64,000 nt of DNA from Lunularia cruciata. Lineage: Eukaryota; Streptophyta; Marchantiopsida; Lunulariales; Lunulariaceae. The notes under the pieces are model-generated. The model was not told the origin of the DNA and did no database searches. It saw only the letters and a program-made list of their open reading frames with translations. The first letter of the stretch is position 1. Each line of letters opens with the position of its first letter. The stretch is taken from the NCBI GenBank assembly GCA_948567375.1, contig OX419760.1, positions 2,914,001 to 2,978,000 of the forward strand, written 5' to 3'. Made by a program: the position numbers and the translations under genes. Positions 32,180 to 43,639 of the stretch are shown here, piece after piece.

Positions 32180-35127
32180 CCACATAGAGTTTGGAAGATC
32201 TTAGAAGTTAAACAAGTTGTTTTGCCTCCAATATGAAGGTTTTAGGTGCTGCAAAAGGACTTAGTATTTAGATTGAATTGGCTATTGATACATCATTTTT
32301 TTTATCCCTATAGATATAATGATATGGGGAGAACCTTGATTTAGAACTAGAGTAGAGACCTTTTATTGACTATTTGGTGGAGGTTTCACATGGAGGGTAT
32401 GCTTTAGCTACAATGATGCTAGCTAAGAAGGATGTGCATGGCAAAAGCATGGATGAGCAGCTATGTGGAGATTACTATCCAATCAATTGACATACTAAGG
32501 TTGATTGGTATGTTATGTCTACATTGGAGGAGATCTTTGGTGTAATTGAGCATGCAAGGTCTTCAATACATTGGATCTTAAGTAAGATTTTCCTGATCAT
32601 CAATTGCTGATCACGAAGAAATTCAAGTCAGAGGCTATTGATCTTCCCAATAAGGATGTATGTACTAGTGGTTGTTCTTAACATTTAGGTTAAAGAATGG
32701 TCTTAATGAGATCCAAAGAGTCATGGATAGGATTCTATTAGGATTGGATTTTTCTTTGTGTTATATTAATGACATTTTGGTTTATAGTGCTATTGTGGAG
32801 GAGTGTAAGAGGCATTTGTGGAGGTGTTTGAGAGATTGAGATCTCATGGACTCAAATTATATCATAGGAAGTAGAGATTCATCCAAGAGCAAGTTAAGTA
32901 TTTGGCTCACAATATCTACCCAAGTGGAATTGGTGTTCAGTAGACCAAGATGGAATATATTGCATGTATTTTTAGCCTACATATATGAGTAGAGTGTGAG
33001 AATTACTTGGGTTGGTACAATTCTATCATTGATATGTTAGATGATTTAATTTAATTTCCAAGGCCTTGATAAAGCTAACAAAGCTTTCATAGAAGTGGTG
33101 TTGGGAAGATGAGCACGAGAGAGATTTAGAGCTCAAGGAGAGGTTGATATTTGCCTCTATTCTTAGAAGATAGATCAAAGGACCCCCATTCCAAGTTCAT
33201 ATTGATTGGAGTACATTGGGACTTGAAGTAGTGATCACCTAGCAAGATGATGAGGAGAAGGAGTTTGTGGTGGCATATGCTAGTTGCTATAACAATTCAG
33301 TGGAGGCAAAGTATAATTCATATCAAGGAGAATGCTTAGTAGTAGTGTGGGCATTAGTACATTTCCAATTTTATTTATTTTCTAATCCCTTCATTCTCAT
33401 CATTGATCATCAACCATTGAAGCGGTTGATAGATTCAAACAAGATTTTAAGGAAGCTTGCATGATGGGCTTTGATATTTTAGGAGTATGATTTCATGGTT
33501 GTTCATAGACTTGGAGTGGTGAACCATGATATAGATGGGTTGAGTAAAAACCAATGTACTAGTCAACATGATTAGATTAGAGCACATTGGCATGGTGAGA
33601 TGGATCATGAGATAATGCTAGGTTGGTATACATCTAGCCTTTTGTGTATAATGATTGAGGCTTTGGTGGTTTCTCCCTCAATATAGACAAGAAGAGTTGT
33701 TAAGGTCTTAGATCCGAAGAGTGTAGATATTGGTATAGGTCAACAAGATATTCATGATGATCTCTTAGTGATAGACTATCTTTGCATTGGTGTTTTGGGT
33801 GGCACAATTTGTGCCAATGAGAAAGACCACATCCTTTAGCAAGCCATGCAATTTAGATTGGAGTCCAAACATCTATCTTGGGTTTGAGAGGATGATAAAG
33901 CATGCATAGTACCCCTTCCATCTTAAAGACCATAGTTGGTATAACATGCTCATAAGTAGCTAGGAAATTTTGGAGGAAAGTGGACATATAGCTTACTTTA
34001 GAGTCATTATTGGTGGTATGATATGTAGACTAATATATATCAATTTGTTGCCAGATGTATGGTTTGTGACCAAGTTAGAGCATCATTCAATGTTCTTATG
34101 CCATAATTACATGCACTACCTATCATGGGGTTGGATTATTGCTAGAGTTTGGACTAGAGTTTGGACTTTGTTGGACCTTTATTATTGATGGTGAGACATC
34201 ATTGGTATGTTTTTTTATGGTGGAATACTTCTCCTAGTGGATTGAATTGGTGGTACTTCTTGACAAATCCAATGAAGAGATGGCTCATTCATTATTTGAT
34301 GGGGTTCTTAGTTGTTTTGGTGCACCAATTGAGGTCTTGATTGATCAAGGTAGAGAGTTATTGGAAGAGTTTCAGGTCTTATACGATAAGGCCTTGATTG
34401 ATCATCATATTGCCTCCTAAGATCACCTTAAGACAAATGATTTAGTAAAGAGAGTGGTTTAGATGGTGAAGAAAGGATTGCATAAGTATGGTTTGCAAAG
34501 AGGCTACTAAGGAGATTAGAATTTCCAATTACTTTGGTTGGCTATGGGCTATTAGTTTAGTTGGCAAGCCTTCTTAGTATCCTTTTCTCCTTATTTCTTA
34601 CTCTATAGATAAGATCTAGATTTATCTGTAGCCATTCACTATGATGCAATAGTAGTTTTGGACTTGGATGATCTGGATGTATAGGTGAGTGCATGTTCTC
34701 AATGTGCAAAGATCTTTTGGAGAATGATGCCAATGGTCTTTGAGAACTTAGCAAATGCTTAGCATATGGATACCTTATGTTACACCACTATTCAAAAGAG
34801 AGGTTACATACCTTTGATCCATCAGTTCCATCCATGTGATTATATATATTTATAGTAGACACAAACAACTATTGATGTGACTACAACCCATATTATCTTA
34901 AGAACGTGTGAAGTCTTGCCTTCCAAAGTGCTTATGTTAGAAGGATGTGATGATATTGTTTGGAAGGATCATGTATGCAATTATGCACCATGCCACCTCC
35001 CAAATATTGATGGCATGATAGACCCAAACTTGGCATTTTGTATGTGCATGCTTGTAATGTATGTTATGTGGCTTTTTGGTTGGAGTTTCTACTATGTTGG
35101 TGTGTGATAATTGTTTGAGAAGATGTC
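32180..35127 (+). mobile_element. Decayed Ty3/gypsy pol of family III (first copy)
   Basis: Aligns in order with the better preserved pol at 43.7-46.7 kb, starting at CAAGTTGTTTTGCC (32208; 43773 in the second copy). RT: HGGYALA, then RVMDRILLGLDFS and YINDILVYS near 32735-32790, where the YxDD box has Asp changed to Asn. RNase H: 33267-33464 (MVAYASCYNNSVEAKYNSYQGE...). Integrase fragments lie at about 33900-34520. Gag and the left LTR are missing. It ends at a repeat shared with the second family III copy at 35124. Confidence 0.85.
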
Positions 35128-35138
35128 ACACCATTTGT
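34860..35138 (+). pseudogene. Integrase C-terminus with PHD-type zinc finger (family III)
   Basis: 34877-35030 reads TTTHIILRTCEVLPSKVL, then EGCDDIVWKDHVCNYAPCHLPN and IDGMIDPNLAF. This conserved tail is found after the integrase core in this type of element. One frame later, 35058-35138 reads CMLCGFLVGVSTMLVC, DNCLRRCH and TIC. The spacing Cx2C-x11-Cx2C-x4-Hx2C is exactly that of the first six ligands of a PHD finger. The last ligand pair would lie further on, inside the LTR-like repeat, where W(R/W)CPP occurs near 35262 but after in-frame stops. In a living relative the finger would probably help choose integration sites by reading histone marks, as chromodomains do in chromoviruses. Confidence 0.55.
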
Positions 35139-35562
35139 AGTGTCGTATCTAGATTGCTCAAACACTAGAGTTCTAGTGATAGTAGTTAGCGGCATTTTGG
35201 CAGTTACTCATAGACTACTTTCCGACAGTCATATTTTGTGTTTAGGGTACTGACTTCATGGCGGTGCCCACCATTACTTGCACCATCCGCACCATTGGGT
35301 GTGCAATCAATGGGACCGTTGGGATGAGACCTAGGTCAAAATCAAGAGTATACCCTAGAAGTGCAGCTCCAGAGAGCTCATTTGTTTGATGTTGAGCTTT
35401 TGAGTTCCTGGCTAGAGTGGAAACAAAGCCGGTGAGCATCACTTGGATTCTCTTAGCTAGAGTGGGTGTGACTTGATTGTAATCAGTGCCCTATTGTTGG
35501 CAAAATCAGATCAAGTATTGATCCAAGTTCAGTTGATTTGAGTTGTAAATAATCTTATTACA
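35124..35562 (+). repeat. Family III LTR-like repeat, copy 1
   Basis: Starts TGTCACACCATTTGTAGTG and ends near ATCTTATTACA. Diverged copies are at 46830-47260 and about 48410-48811. TG...CA ends, position directly after one pol and before one gag leader, and recurrence after the other pol at 46830 make an LTR the best reading. Confidence 0.7.
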
Positions 35563-37130
35563 TTAGAGAAGTGAGTCAAGGTGAAATTTGATGCAGGAAC
35601 TGCAAGTGTTGTTGGTGGTATCTCCAAGCTTGGTGGATCATGGTGTCTCAATCGAGTAGTTCAGATTTCCCTGAGAGAGAGAGAGTGTGTGGAAGCACTG
35701 GAAAAATTTGGAGCTAAGGAGAAGCACTTTTCAAGCGGTAGTTGTGATTTTGAGCTTAAGACCAATTTGTTGTGAGTTGAGCTCAGAAACTAAAATTGAA
35801 GGTGGAGTTGAGAGCACATCCTCACAAATTAGAGATTGGACAAAATCCATTTTTCCAATTTGGCTTGAGTGAAGAGTTAGTGGAGGATTTGGCGGTCAAC
35901 CCTTTTTAGGGATTTACGTCAGATTTACATCAGATCTTGTGAAGGATTTATGTCAGATTTTGTGAAGGATTTATGTCAAATTTTGGCAAGAAGAACTTTG
36001 ATCATTGAACTTTGAAGAACTTTGATCCGATCCTCGATGATCCTTGTAGCTTAGGAAGTAGATAGGTACTCCAATTGTGTCAAATGCCAAATGATGGCAG
36101 AGTCAGTCACGTGTTGATTTATGAGATGGAGCATTCTTATGATTTGACCCCCTCCATTCTTTGCTTCCTGTTTGTGCATCGTGTTTGTGTGAGGTGCCTT
36201 GAATTTTGAGCATTGGTGCTCTAGTGTGCTCTTGGTAGTGAGGCTAGAGTGATGACCTATTAGTTTTTTTCTCTCTGATGAAGCATGAAGTGATGACCTA
36301 TAGACCGTGAGAGTGCGTGTTGTAATGGCAGGTTACATGTTACCCTTTCCCCTAGTGTAGTTACCTTAGTTAGAGTTATAGTAATGGGTGGTGTTCCATA
36401 GGTATTGGCACTTGGTGTTGCTTAGTTGGTGTTGGCACTTGGTGATACTTGTTGTTGTGGTTTGCGATTGCAGTTTGTGGTTCCAACTTGTGGTTGCAAT
36501 TGCAGTTTCTTTGTCACGATAGAGTTCTTTGGGGATTCCAAAGGAACTAGCCCTATAGTATGTAGTGGGTTTAATTAGAGTAGCATTCAATATCATCATG
36601 TATCTTAGGTCCCAATTAGGGAGGAGATTGACTCTGAGTTGGAGTTTGACACAAGAGTTGATTCAATTGAGAGTGCACTTGGCGTGTCCGCACCGTTGTT
36701 GTGGGACATGGACAAGATTTATGGGACCCCCAAAGGCCCTAGGTGTTACTCTGGTACAGTGGGTACCATTGAATTGGATGACTTCATCCATGAGTTTGAT
36801 AGTTGATGTGATTTGCAGTAGATGCGGAACCCAACTTTGTTTACACCCTTCATGGCATAGAAGAGGTTGTTTCAGCATTTAGAGGGTCCGCCAATGGATG
36901 ACTACCATGAGTTTAGGAGAGCTCACTTGGAGGATATTGAGTTATGGAGATAGTATTGATCTCCAAACTATATCTCCATCACTTCAAGCTTGGTCGCTAG
37001 GAGTAGATTAGCTATACCCACGAGTTCTAGCTCAAGTAACGTTGGTGGAGCTAGTAGAGGTGCACTAGCTAGAGATAGTGCTACACGAGTGGAGGTACCA
37101 CTATAGGAGGTGGTGTGATACCGGGGTTTA
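35563..37130 (+). other. Leader region of family III copy 2, with a short minisatellite
   Basis: No domain is recognised between the LTR and gag. A GA/GT microsatellite-like run lies near 35672-35690. A 23-bp unit (GAAGGATTTATGTCAGATTTTGT) repeats about three times with variation at 35908-35985. Small open frames at 35581-35775 and 36565-36882 have no recognised similarity. The 36600-36960 stretch probably is the start of the gag coding region in broken frames. Confidence 0.45.
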
Positions 37131-37139
37131 ACCCCACGG

Positions 37140-37860
37140 TGGAGTTCTTCCAATGTTTGAGGTAGAACTACCAAGGAGTGTAGACTGACAAGTTGAGGAG
37201 CTTGCAAGAGTTCCAGCAGGAAGGTGGAGAGAGCCTACACAAGGCATACACTTGCATGAGGTGGCTGATCAGTTTCACTCAAGGAGTTATTGAGGCCCAA
37301 GCAGTCCAGTTTTGGTATGGGATATTGGATAGAGCATTGCGACATAGAGTTCATGATGTTATGTTGTTATAGGCTACTTTGCCTACTTTGGTAATGGTCT
37401 CTGGTTTGGCTGAGCATATTGAACTCAACATGGTGGAGGAGAGGGTAGTGACATCTGGATTTGGTAGGGAGACCTTGTTCACAACTGTTACTTCTTCTAG
37501 AGTGCAATAGAGTGCACCACACCTAGTTGGTTTTTGAGGACAAGATGGACAGCCCAAATCCTATGGAGCGAGTGGAGGGCCTAGTGGAGCTAGACCATTA
37601 CCTTCATTTTTGGGTCAGTTGCAGCCAATAAGTGGTAGTGTTGCTTGTTGGACTTGTGGTGGACCTCACCATAGGAGAGAGTGTACTCAAAGCAACAAAC
37701 ATGATACCTCTGGTGCATCACAGCCAACACAGAGACAATGTGAGCATTGCCATAGATTTGGTTACACTAGTGACCAATGCTTTGACCTACACCCAGAGTT
37801 ACGGAGTGGTAGGGCTGCTATGGCAGGTAGTAGAGGAGCTCCAGTTAAGGGAGGATGAGG
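37140..37860 (+). pseudogene. Family III gag with two zinc knuckles
   Basis: The capsid end reads LHKAYTCMRWLISFTQGVIEAQAVQFWYG then ILDRALRHRVHDV (37235-37360). The intact tail frame 37610-37858 follows, with CWTCGGPHHRREC (37646-37684) and CEHCHRFGYTSDQC (37738-37780). The first is a CX2C-H-C knuckle one residue shorter than the standard CX2CX4HX4C. The second has Tyr in place of the ligand His. Nucleocapsid knuckles bind the element RNA during packaging. Several stops lie upstream in the capsid part. Confidence 0.8.
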
Positions 37861-38289
37861 TGGTGATAGAGGATCTACACCTAGTAAAGATGCAGTACTT
37901 GCCCTTACTTTTGATATAGCTATTGCTACTCGGATTGAGCAGTTGGAGTAGTTAGAGCCCTCAGATTGGCTAGTATGGCCATTGCTCAGAGGAGATCAGA
38001 TTTGGGTGCTGAGGCTTCCACCTCATATGTTGGTGATAGAGATGCTTTGTACTTCATGTGTGGAGTAGCATAGGTGGATGCATCTATAGTAATGACTAGG
38101 AGTGAAGTACGTGCTCTAGAGCCTAGAGGAGCATCAATGGAGTTAGACCCATAGAGAGGAGAGGTTGGGAGACAAGTCAAACTTCCCCAATCTTTCATGC
38201 TATCTAAGGCATTGTAAAGGATATCCATAGCTCCTAGATGTCCCAGTGCAGGTGTGGTAGGTGGTAATGGAGTTCATTATAGAAAGTTT

Positions 38290-38585
38290 AGTTTGTGCTA
38301 ATTTATTGTGAGAGAAAGATAAATAAAAACTCACTATGTAAATAAATTACTGCCCTCGCCCTTCATACATCGTGCAACTTTTGAACCTACAACATTCAGA
38401 TTATGAGCCTGACGAGTTACCAATTACCCACGAACATCATCAAAGTCTAACGCTTTGCCATTATTTTTGGATGAAACCCGGTTTTTCGAAGGGTTGGAGA
38501 TGCAAAGCTCTCGACCAACGGCCCAAAGAACAATACTTGCTAGTCAGCCACCTGCTACAACACAAACTGAGTCTAGCATGATTTG
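38290..38585 (-). repeat. Inserted sequence with a tRNA-Met-like core (possible SINE)
   Basis: Base composition and frames change abruptly between gag and the following spacer. On the - strand 38434-38373 reads GGGTAATTGGTAACTCGTCA, then GGCTCATAATCTGAATGTTG, then TAGGTTCAAAAGTTGCAC. This has a D-arm-like A box, an anticodon loop with CAT, and a B-box-like GGTTCAAAAG. Upstream on the same strand (38520-38470) a second tRNA-like trace occurs, with GGTCGAGAGCTTTGCATCTCC and TTCGAAAAACC. It is not a functional tRNA: the acceptor ends do not pair and the B box is altered. Ends and target duplication could not be fixed. Confidence 0.5.
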
Positions 38586-40721
38586 GGGGCGGCTCAGTTG
38601 ATTATGCGGTGCTCTTTGTTCTTAGCCAGTGACATGTTTACATTGGGAGTTGACCCAACCCCAATGTTCCGGTTGGCTACCATGCTTTGTGAGAGTAGGG
38701 ATGATGCGGTTCATACTACTAGAGTAGCAGTGGTTGATAGTGGAGCTGACTTGGTTGAAGAGCATGGGGTCCATTCAGCGACCAATGGTTTATGGCAAGC
38801 AGCAATGGCTAGATTGGAGGAGTAGCCAGCTAGACCGGCCTTTGAGAGAGCATGGTTCACACTTGGTGTTGTCTTATTGGATAACCAGAGGGGGATTTTC
38901 TATTTGGTGGGACCTTCAAGGAAGGTTTGTATACCATAGAGAGTCTTGTTAGACTTTGGTACCCATCCCCTTATGTTGGGGAAGGCTACAGTAGTTGGTC
39001 TGGAGTTACAAAAGACCGATGTAGAGAGGTGTCCATTTCAGATCCAAACATCTCTAGGTGGTGGTTTGACATAGTACATCACATGTGGGGAGCTTGTTGT
39101 CCAGGTTCAGCTTGGTCATCTGATTGATAGCTTGGTGGTGACAGCTCAAGCTATTGTGACAATAACTAAATAGCTGAGTCATACGATGTGCTAGTTGGAG
39201 GAGCAGTGTTATACCCCATAGGTTTCAGCACTGACTATTGGGAGGAGACAACCTCCTATAGACCAGGTTGGCAGTCTGGTTATGTCGCTTACCAATATGC
39301 TTCAATAGTGGCAGTCTTGGCTCACTATAGTCCGGGACCATGGCAGCATCAATTTCAGCTTTTAGTGGTGTAGTTACTTGGCTTGGTGACTTGTAGGAGG
39401 TGAATGCCCATGCAAAGGATACTCTAGTGCCAGAGGAGATCACTTGGATTTGGAGTACAAGTAGGATTGTTCTATCCACCTTGGATGTTCCATTGTGGAG
39501 TTTAGAGGAGGCATTGCAGCAGCATGCAAATCAATTGGTACAACAGGCTTGGAGTGGAGCCTTCGTACCATCAAGAGATGAGTGTGAGGATGAGCCTCCA
39601 GAGTCAACTACTTTGACACCTCTGGATACCACACTCATTGCTTGGTAGTATCCAATATAGTGGATATGTCTATTGGAGTTGTTTGGTAGGATTAGTATCA
39701 AAATAGTTGCGGTATTACAGGCGGGTATACAAGTACAGAGGTACTTGTATGTAGAGAGAGATAAGACTGCTAGGCGAGTCTCTCTACATCATGTGACACA
39801 TTTGGCCTATTGGTATCTTGAGTTATTACCAATATCAACAGTCAAAGATTACTAGAAGGCCCTACCAACATATATTTCCTTATTGGGAGCACATGATCTG
39901 GAGAGACATGAGCCTATTCACTTGGTGATTTTGGATGGCCATGTACGGGACATATACGTGTTGGCCAAGGTTTGGATCTTTAGGATCCTTGTTTTGGTGT
40001 ATTTTGGGAGATGTTATGGATACTATGACATCTCCAGGTCCATCAGTCTGTTTCTCTATCTTATCTTTTGGAGAACATTCCTTTGATGTGCGTTCTTGTA
40101 CTTGGGTGGTGGCAAGTATACATTAGGTCTATTCTTAGATGGGACCTGCTGTATTGTTAGATGGAGCTAAAGTGGGATCACGGGCTCATCAGCTTTGTTT
40201 TTGGTAGATGAACCTCTTACCTAGAGAGGTTTACAGCATGCATATGATGGTATTCAACAACTAGACCATATCCTTGTTGATGATATCTTGGATGTGAGGC
40301 ATCAATCTTAGACAATGGTAGTGGTTGATAGGTCACCTATGGCAGTGGTGAACCTAGTTAGATAGCCTAGAGCCGCTTTTCCCACATTTATGAGTTTTCC
40401 AAGCTCTCATGCTTTTCATGAGGGAGAATCTAGACTTGTTTGGGACTTACAATTATAGCAGTTGGTGGAGCCCAATGCCAATGAGAGAGAGCGAGCAATG
40501 GGTTTTTGCACCGGTAATACTATTTTTCCAATAATGTCAAAGGCATCCATGCATTAGGTGTTAGGTCAAGCTATGGACTTGAATTTTTTGACATAGATTG
40601 TGAGCCTTGGCTTGGTAGAGTAGCATAGGACGCGCTTGATAGGCATCGCCACTCAAACACTTGTGAGCCATGTGCCTATCAAGACAATTCAAGCACATGC
40701 TGGGGACAATGGACCGGGTGG
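38586..40721 (+). pseudogene. Family III gag-pol spacer / protease region, decayed
   Basis: Long + strand pieces with stops: 38583-38825, 38927-39127, 39400-39648 (HAKDTLVPEEITWIW..., acidic tail DECEDEPPESTTLTPLD), 39673-39855 and 39883-40086. Position between the zinc knuckles and RT predicts protease. I see no undamaged D(S/T)GA active-site loop. 40220-40500 carries RGLQHAYDGIQQLDHILVDD and similar pieces of unknown role. Confidence 0.45.
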
Positions 40722-41910
40722 ACAAGTGTGACAACTCGACAAATATCACTTTTGCGGTAATCAGGTAAGTAAAGTTTGTTCCCACAGAGATACAATTCAG
40801 AATTGGTCAAATACAAAGTCAAATGTCACGATATAGTTCTTCTTGGTTTTGTCTTTAATCTCTCAGGTAGAAACCACACCCAGAAGAGAGTAACAAGCAT
40901 TGACTCGCAATCTCATCACGAATTAACATTCTTTAATCACAACTCCATCAAATCTTTCCAAACAATCTTGATTGTGATGATTCAGGCTCTCCCAAAAATG
41001 GCACTTCACTGCAAAATGACTTTGCCTTAGAATTGTGTTCCACCCCTCCACTGAAGGCACAACTTCCTCAAACAAAATTGCTCCATATCAACTTTGCGCT
41101 GCACTTACAAATGCAAAATATTGCCAACACTACAATTCCTCTTAGATCTGTCAAGGCATTGCTCCGATTGCACTTCACTCAGGATCAAACACACATATTG
41201 AAGATCAAGGCTCGGGAATCCAACATCCAACATCCAACAAGCACAATGCCTTGCACTTTGAATTTCTCCACACACTCATAAACACAAGCACAAAATTGAT
41301 ACTCGGAATCAAGCTCAAGCAACAAGCACTACTTCACAACACTTTGTTTTATCTATTCTCAGAAACTATGAGCACTGAACAACATAAGACTATGAATGCC
41401 ACTCTTAAACAGTGAAGCAAATAATAGGTCTAACAACTATACCGTTCTACAACAACTCTTCTAACCTGCAGATCCAAAATGACAATGCACCTCTTCATAT
41501 CTGCCTCTTCAGATTTCAAATCTATTACTAATCCGATCCAATGTCTACTTCTTCCTTGGCTTTCAAACCCGATCCCAAAGTAACTTCACTCACTACTACT
41601 CTATCCTTGGGTTTCATAACTCCTAACTCCTCTACCGATTCTACTAATTCTCCACTTTGATCTACAATACCTATCACAGATAATCCTTCTAAATCTCTAT
41701 CTCCCAACCCACTCTTCTCTTAAGTCTCCAATGTCAACTCTGAAGACACCTACACTCCTACTTCATCTACTTTGGGTTTCATTACTATCAATTCCTTTAC
41801 TAATTCTACTATGTCATCATCAAGAATTGTAATTGAAAACATGAGTACACTATCTACACCTTCAATTTGCAACCCACTTTCCCCTAATTGCTCATGAAAC
41901 TGACCCGAAG

Positions 41911-42647
41911 TGTAATACTCCGAGGACAAGAGAGGAGAAAAAACACAGATTGCACACTCAAACATTCGATGCCCCAAGGGAGCACCTTCTCTTTATTATA
42001 TAGACAAAGAGGATCTCCTCCAAGGAAGCTCCACCATAGGATTAGGGACACAGATAGGTGACATGTCAGCAAGCTCCACCCTTGGATTACTTACTTGGAT
42101 GGGTGACCTGTCTGGTCTAGGTCCTATCTGGTTGGTTAAACAAGCTTTGACCGGAGGGAATCTTTTAGGGAATCTTCCTGTAGGAATCTCAGAATCACAT
42201 GAGTAAGGTACCATTGGAAAACTCTCGACAAGACAAACCAGGGGGAAGGGAAGGCTAGCCTTTCCTCTGTTGGGGGGGAATCTGCACATTTTTGAGGCTA
42301 ATTCATCCGTTTAGGCCTTCGAAATTGCCTTCAAAGATTTCAAGCATATTTCGGTTCCTACTCTATTAGTAGAAGTCCCCTTTTGGTGATACCTCTTTCT
42401 GATCTGTTTATTCCATCATGTGTAACATCCTTCCAGATGTTACCAAACCAATTCTCACCTTTAAATCATATGTCTAGCTATTGGTTCTAAGGTTCTCAAG
42501 TCTATTTCGGTTTCTGCCCTATTAGTAGAAGTACTCTTTTGGTGATACTTCTATCTGATCTATTTTGACCATCATGTATAACATCATTCTAGATGTTACC
42601 AAACCAAATTTCATATCTAGATCATATGGCTAACCCTTGGTATTACA
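41911..42647 (-). repeat. Solo LTR of the family II chromovirus
   Basis: 737 bp, from TGTAATACTCCGAGGAC to TTGGTATTACA, aligned over its full length with the LTRs at 49698-50405 and 55532-56267 in the same orientation. A perfect 5-bp target duplication, CGAAG, lies at 41906-41910 and 42648-42652. It is the product of recombination between the two LTRs of a former complete copy. Confidence 0.95.
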
Positions 42648-42906
42648 CGAAGACACTTACCGTCTGATCTTGCACTTTGGGTTCATTCACTACTACTATT
42701 TCTCTTCTAATTCTATCCTATCTTCAATCAGAACTGAAATTGAAGTCATGGGTATCCTAAATATCTTCTTTCCCTCCTCTAACTTCCTCTAATGCCTCTG
42801 GCAAGATTCTCGAAGTCATCTTCATTGCACTCCGAGGTCCGACTACCTTAGATCTAGTCATCTTTGTCTTTAGGCAAAGTCTCATGATCCAAAGTTGTGT
42901 AAACCC

Positions 42907-42990
42907 GAAGTCCAAAATCCAAAGTCCAAAGACCCAAAGACACCAATCCAAAGTCCAAAGTCCAAAGACTCAAAGACACCAACCCGAAGT
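42907..42990 (+). repeat. 36-bp minisatellite, about two copies
   Basis: GTCCAAAGAC(C/T)CAAAGACACCAA occurs at 42924 and 42960, with shorter TCCAAAGTCC subrepeats around it. It lies inside the 2.7-kb insertion. Confidence 0.85.
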
Positions 42991-43639
42991 CCTTCAACTA
43001 CTTTGTACATCTACTCTCAAAACTTCAAATACTTGTTACTTCTTCTATAGACCTTTAAACTCTATGATTTTGGTGCCAACAGAAAGCCCTGAACAAGAAA
43101 ATTCCAACGAAATATAGCATGCATGATTTGGACCTTTTGTCACTGAGATATGGCACTCGCAAGAATCCTGACCTACAACTTCCATTCCGATGCGAAGAAA
43201 CCCTCCTTTGGCATTTGACCTCCTCCTTCTTCTTCTTCCTCTGACACAAAGTAAGCTTCTTTGGGTCTGATCCAGTCCAAGTTCTTCTTCCTCTTACATG
43301 AAGTTGACTTCCTCGGGTTGAATCAAAATACAAACTTCTCATCGTTTCTTCTCCATTTGGGTTCAATTTGGTTTCAATAATGCACTTCTTCTTTAAAACT
43401 CGTCCAAAATGAAAAATGTGGGCACCACAACAAGGTATTCTTGGGACACAGCCAATGGCTACTAGGGAGAGTGGTCTATTAGGAGTCTATCCATGTGAGC
43501 GTGGTCTACTTGGATTACACCCTTGGTCTACTTGGGATGTAGCTAGAGGACGTGTGGAGCTTGTAGCCAGAGTAGAGGGAGTTTTTCACATAGAGGTTGG
43601 GACCTCTAGTGGTCAGGAGCATGACACTATTGCTCCCAA

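Larger units (their letters stand above)
40727..43429. mobile_element. 2.7-kb TG...CA insertion with 5-bp target duplication (large solo LTR or non-coding LTR element)
   Basis: Begins TGTGACAACTCGAC and ends GGGCACCACA, flanked by ACAAG at 40722-40726 and again at 43430-43434. Removing it joins the family III coding region. It contains a family II solo LTR (41911-42647), so the original insertion was about 1.96 kb. I find no pol domains and no clear pair of internal LTRs, so a long solo LTR is the simplest reading. The - strand at 41530-41900 shows a short acidic open frame (GLQIEGVDSVLMF..., EELGVMKPKD-like repeats) and 42757-42951 another, neither recognised. A two-copy 36-bp tandem repeat lies at 42907-42990. 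Confidence 0.7.

Noticed and set aside
35128-35270. Completion of the PHD finger by W(R/W)CPP in the LTR-like repeat
   Set aside because: Two in-frame stops in the same positions in both LTR-like copies suggest this part is noncoding LTR, so the final ligand pair is not claimed.
37610-37780. A zinc-finger transcription factor gene
   Set aside because: The two CCHC-like knuckles sit at the end of a retroelement gag with capsid motifs directly before them.
38373-38434. A functional tRNA-Met gene
   Set aside because: The acceptor stem does not pair and the B box is altered. Only a tRNA-derived repeat is supported.
43060-43110. A primer-site-like TTGGCACCAAAATCATAG on the - strand
   Set aside because: Does not match the complement of any plant tRNA end that I can name, and no LTR lies next to it.
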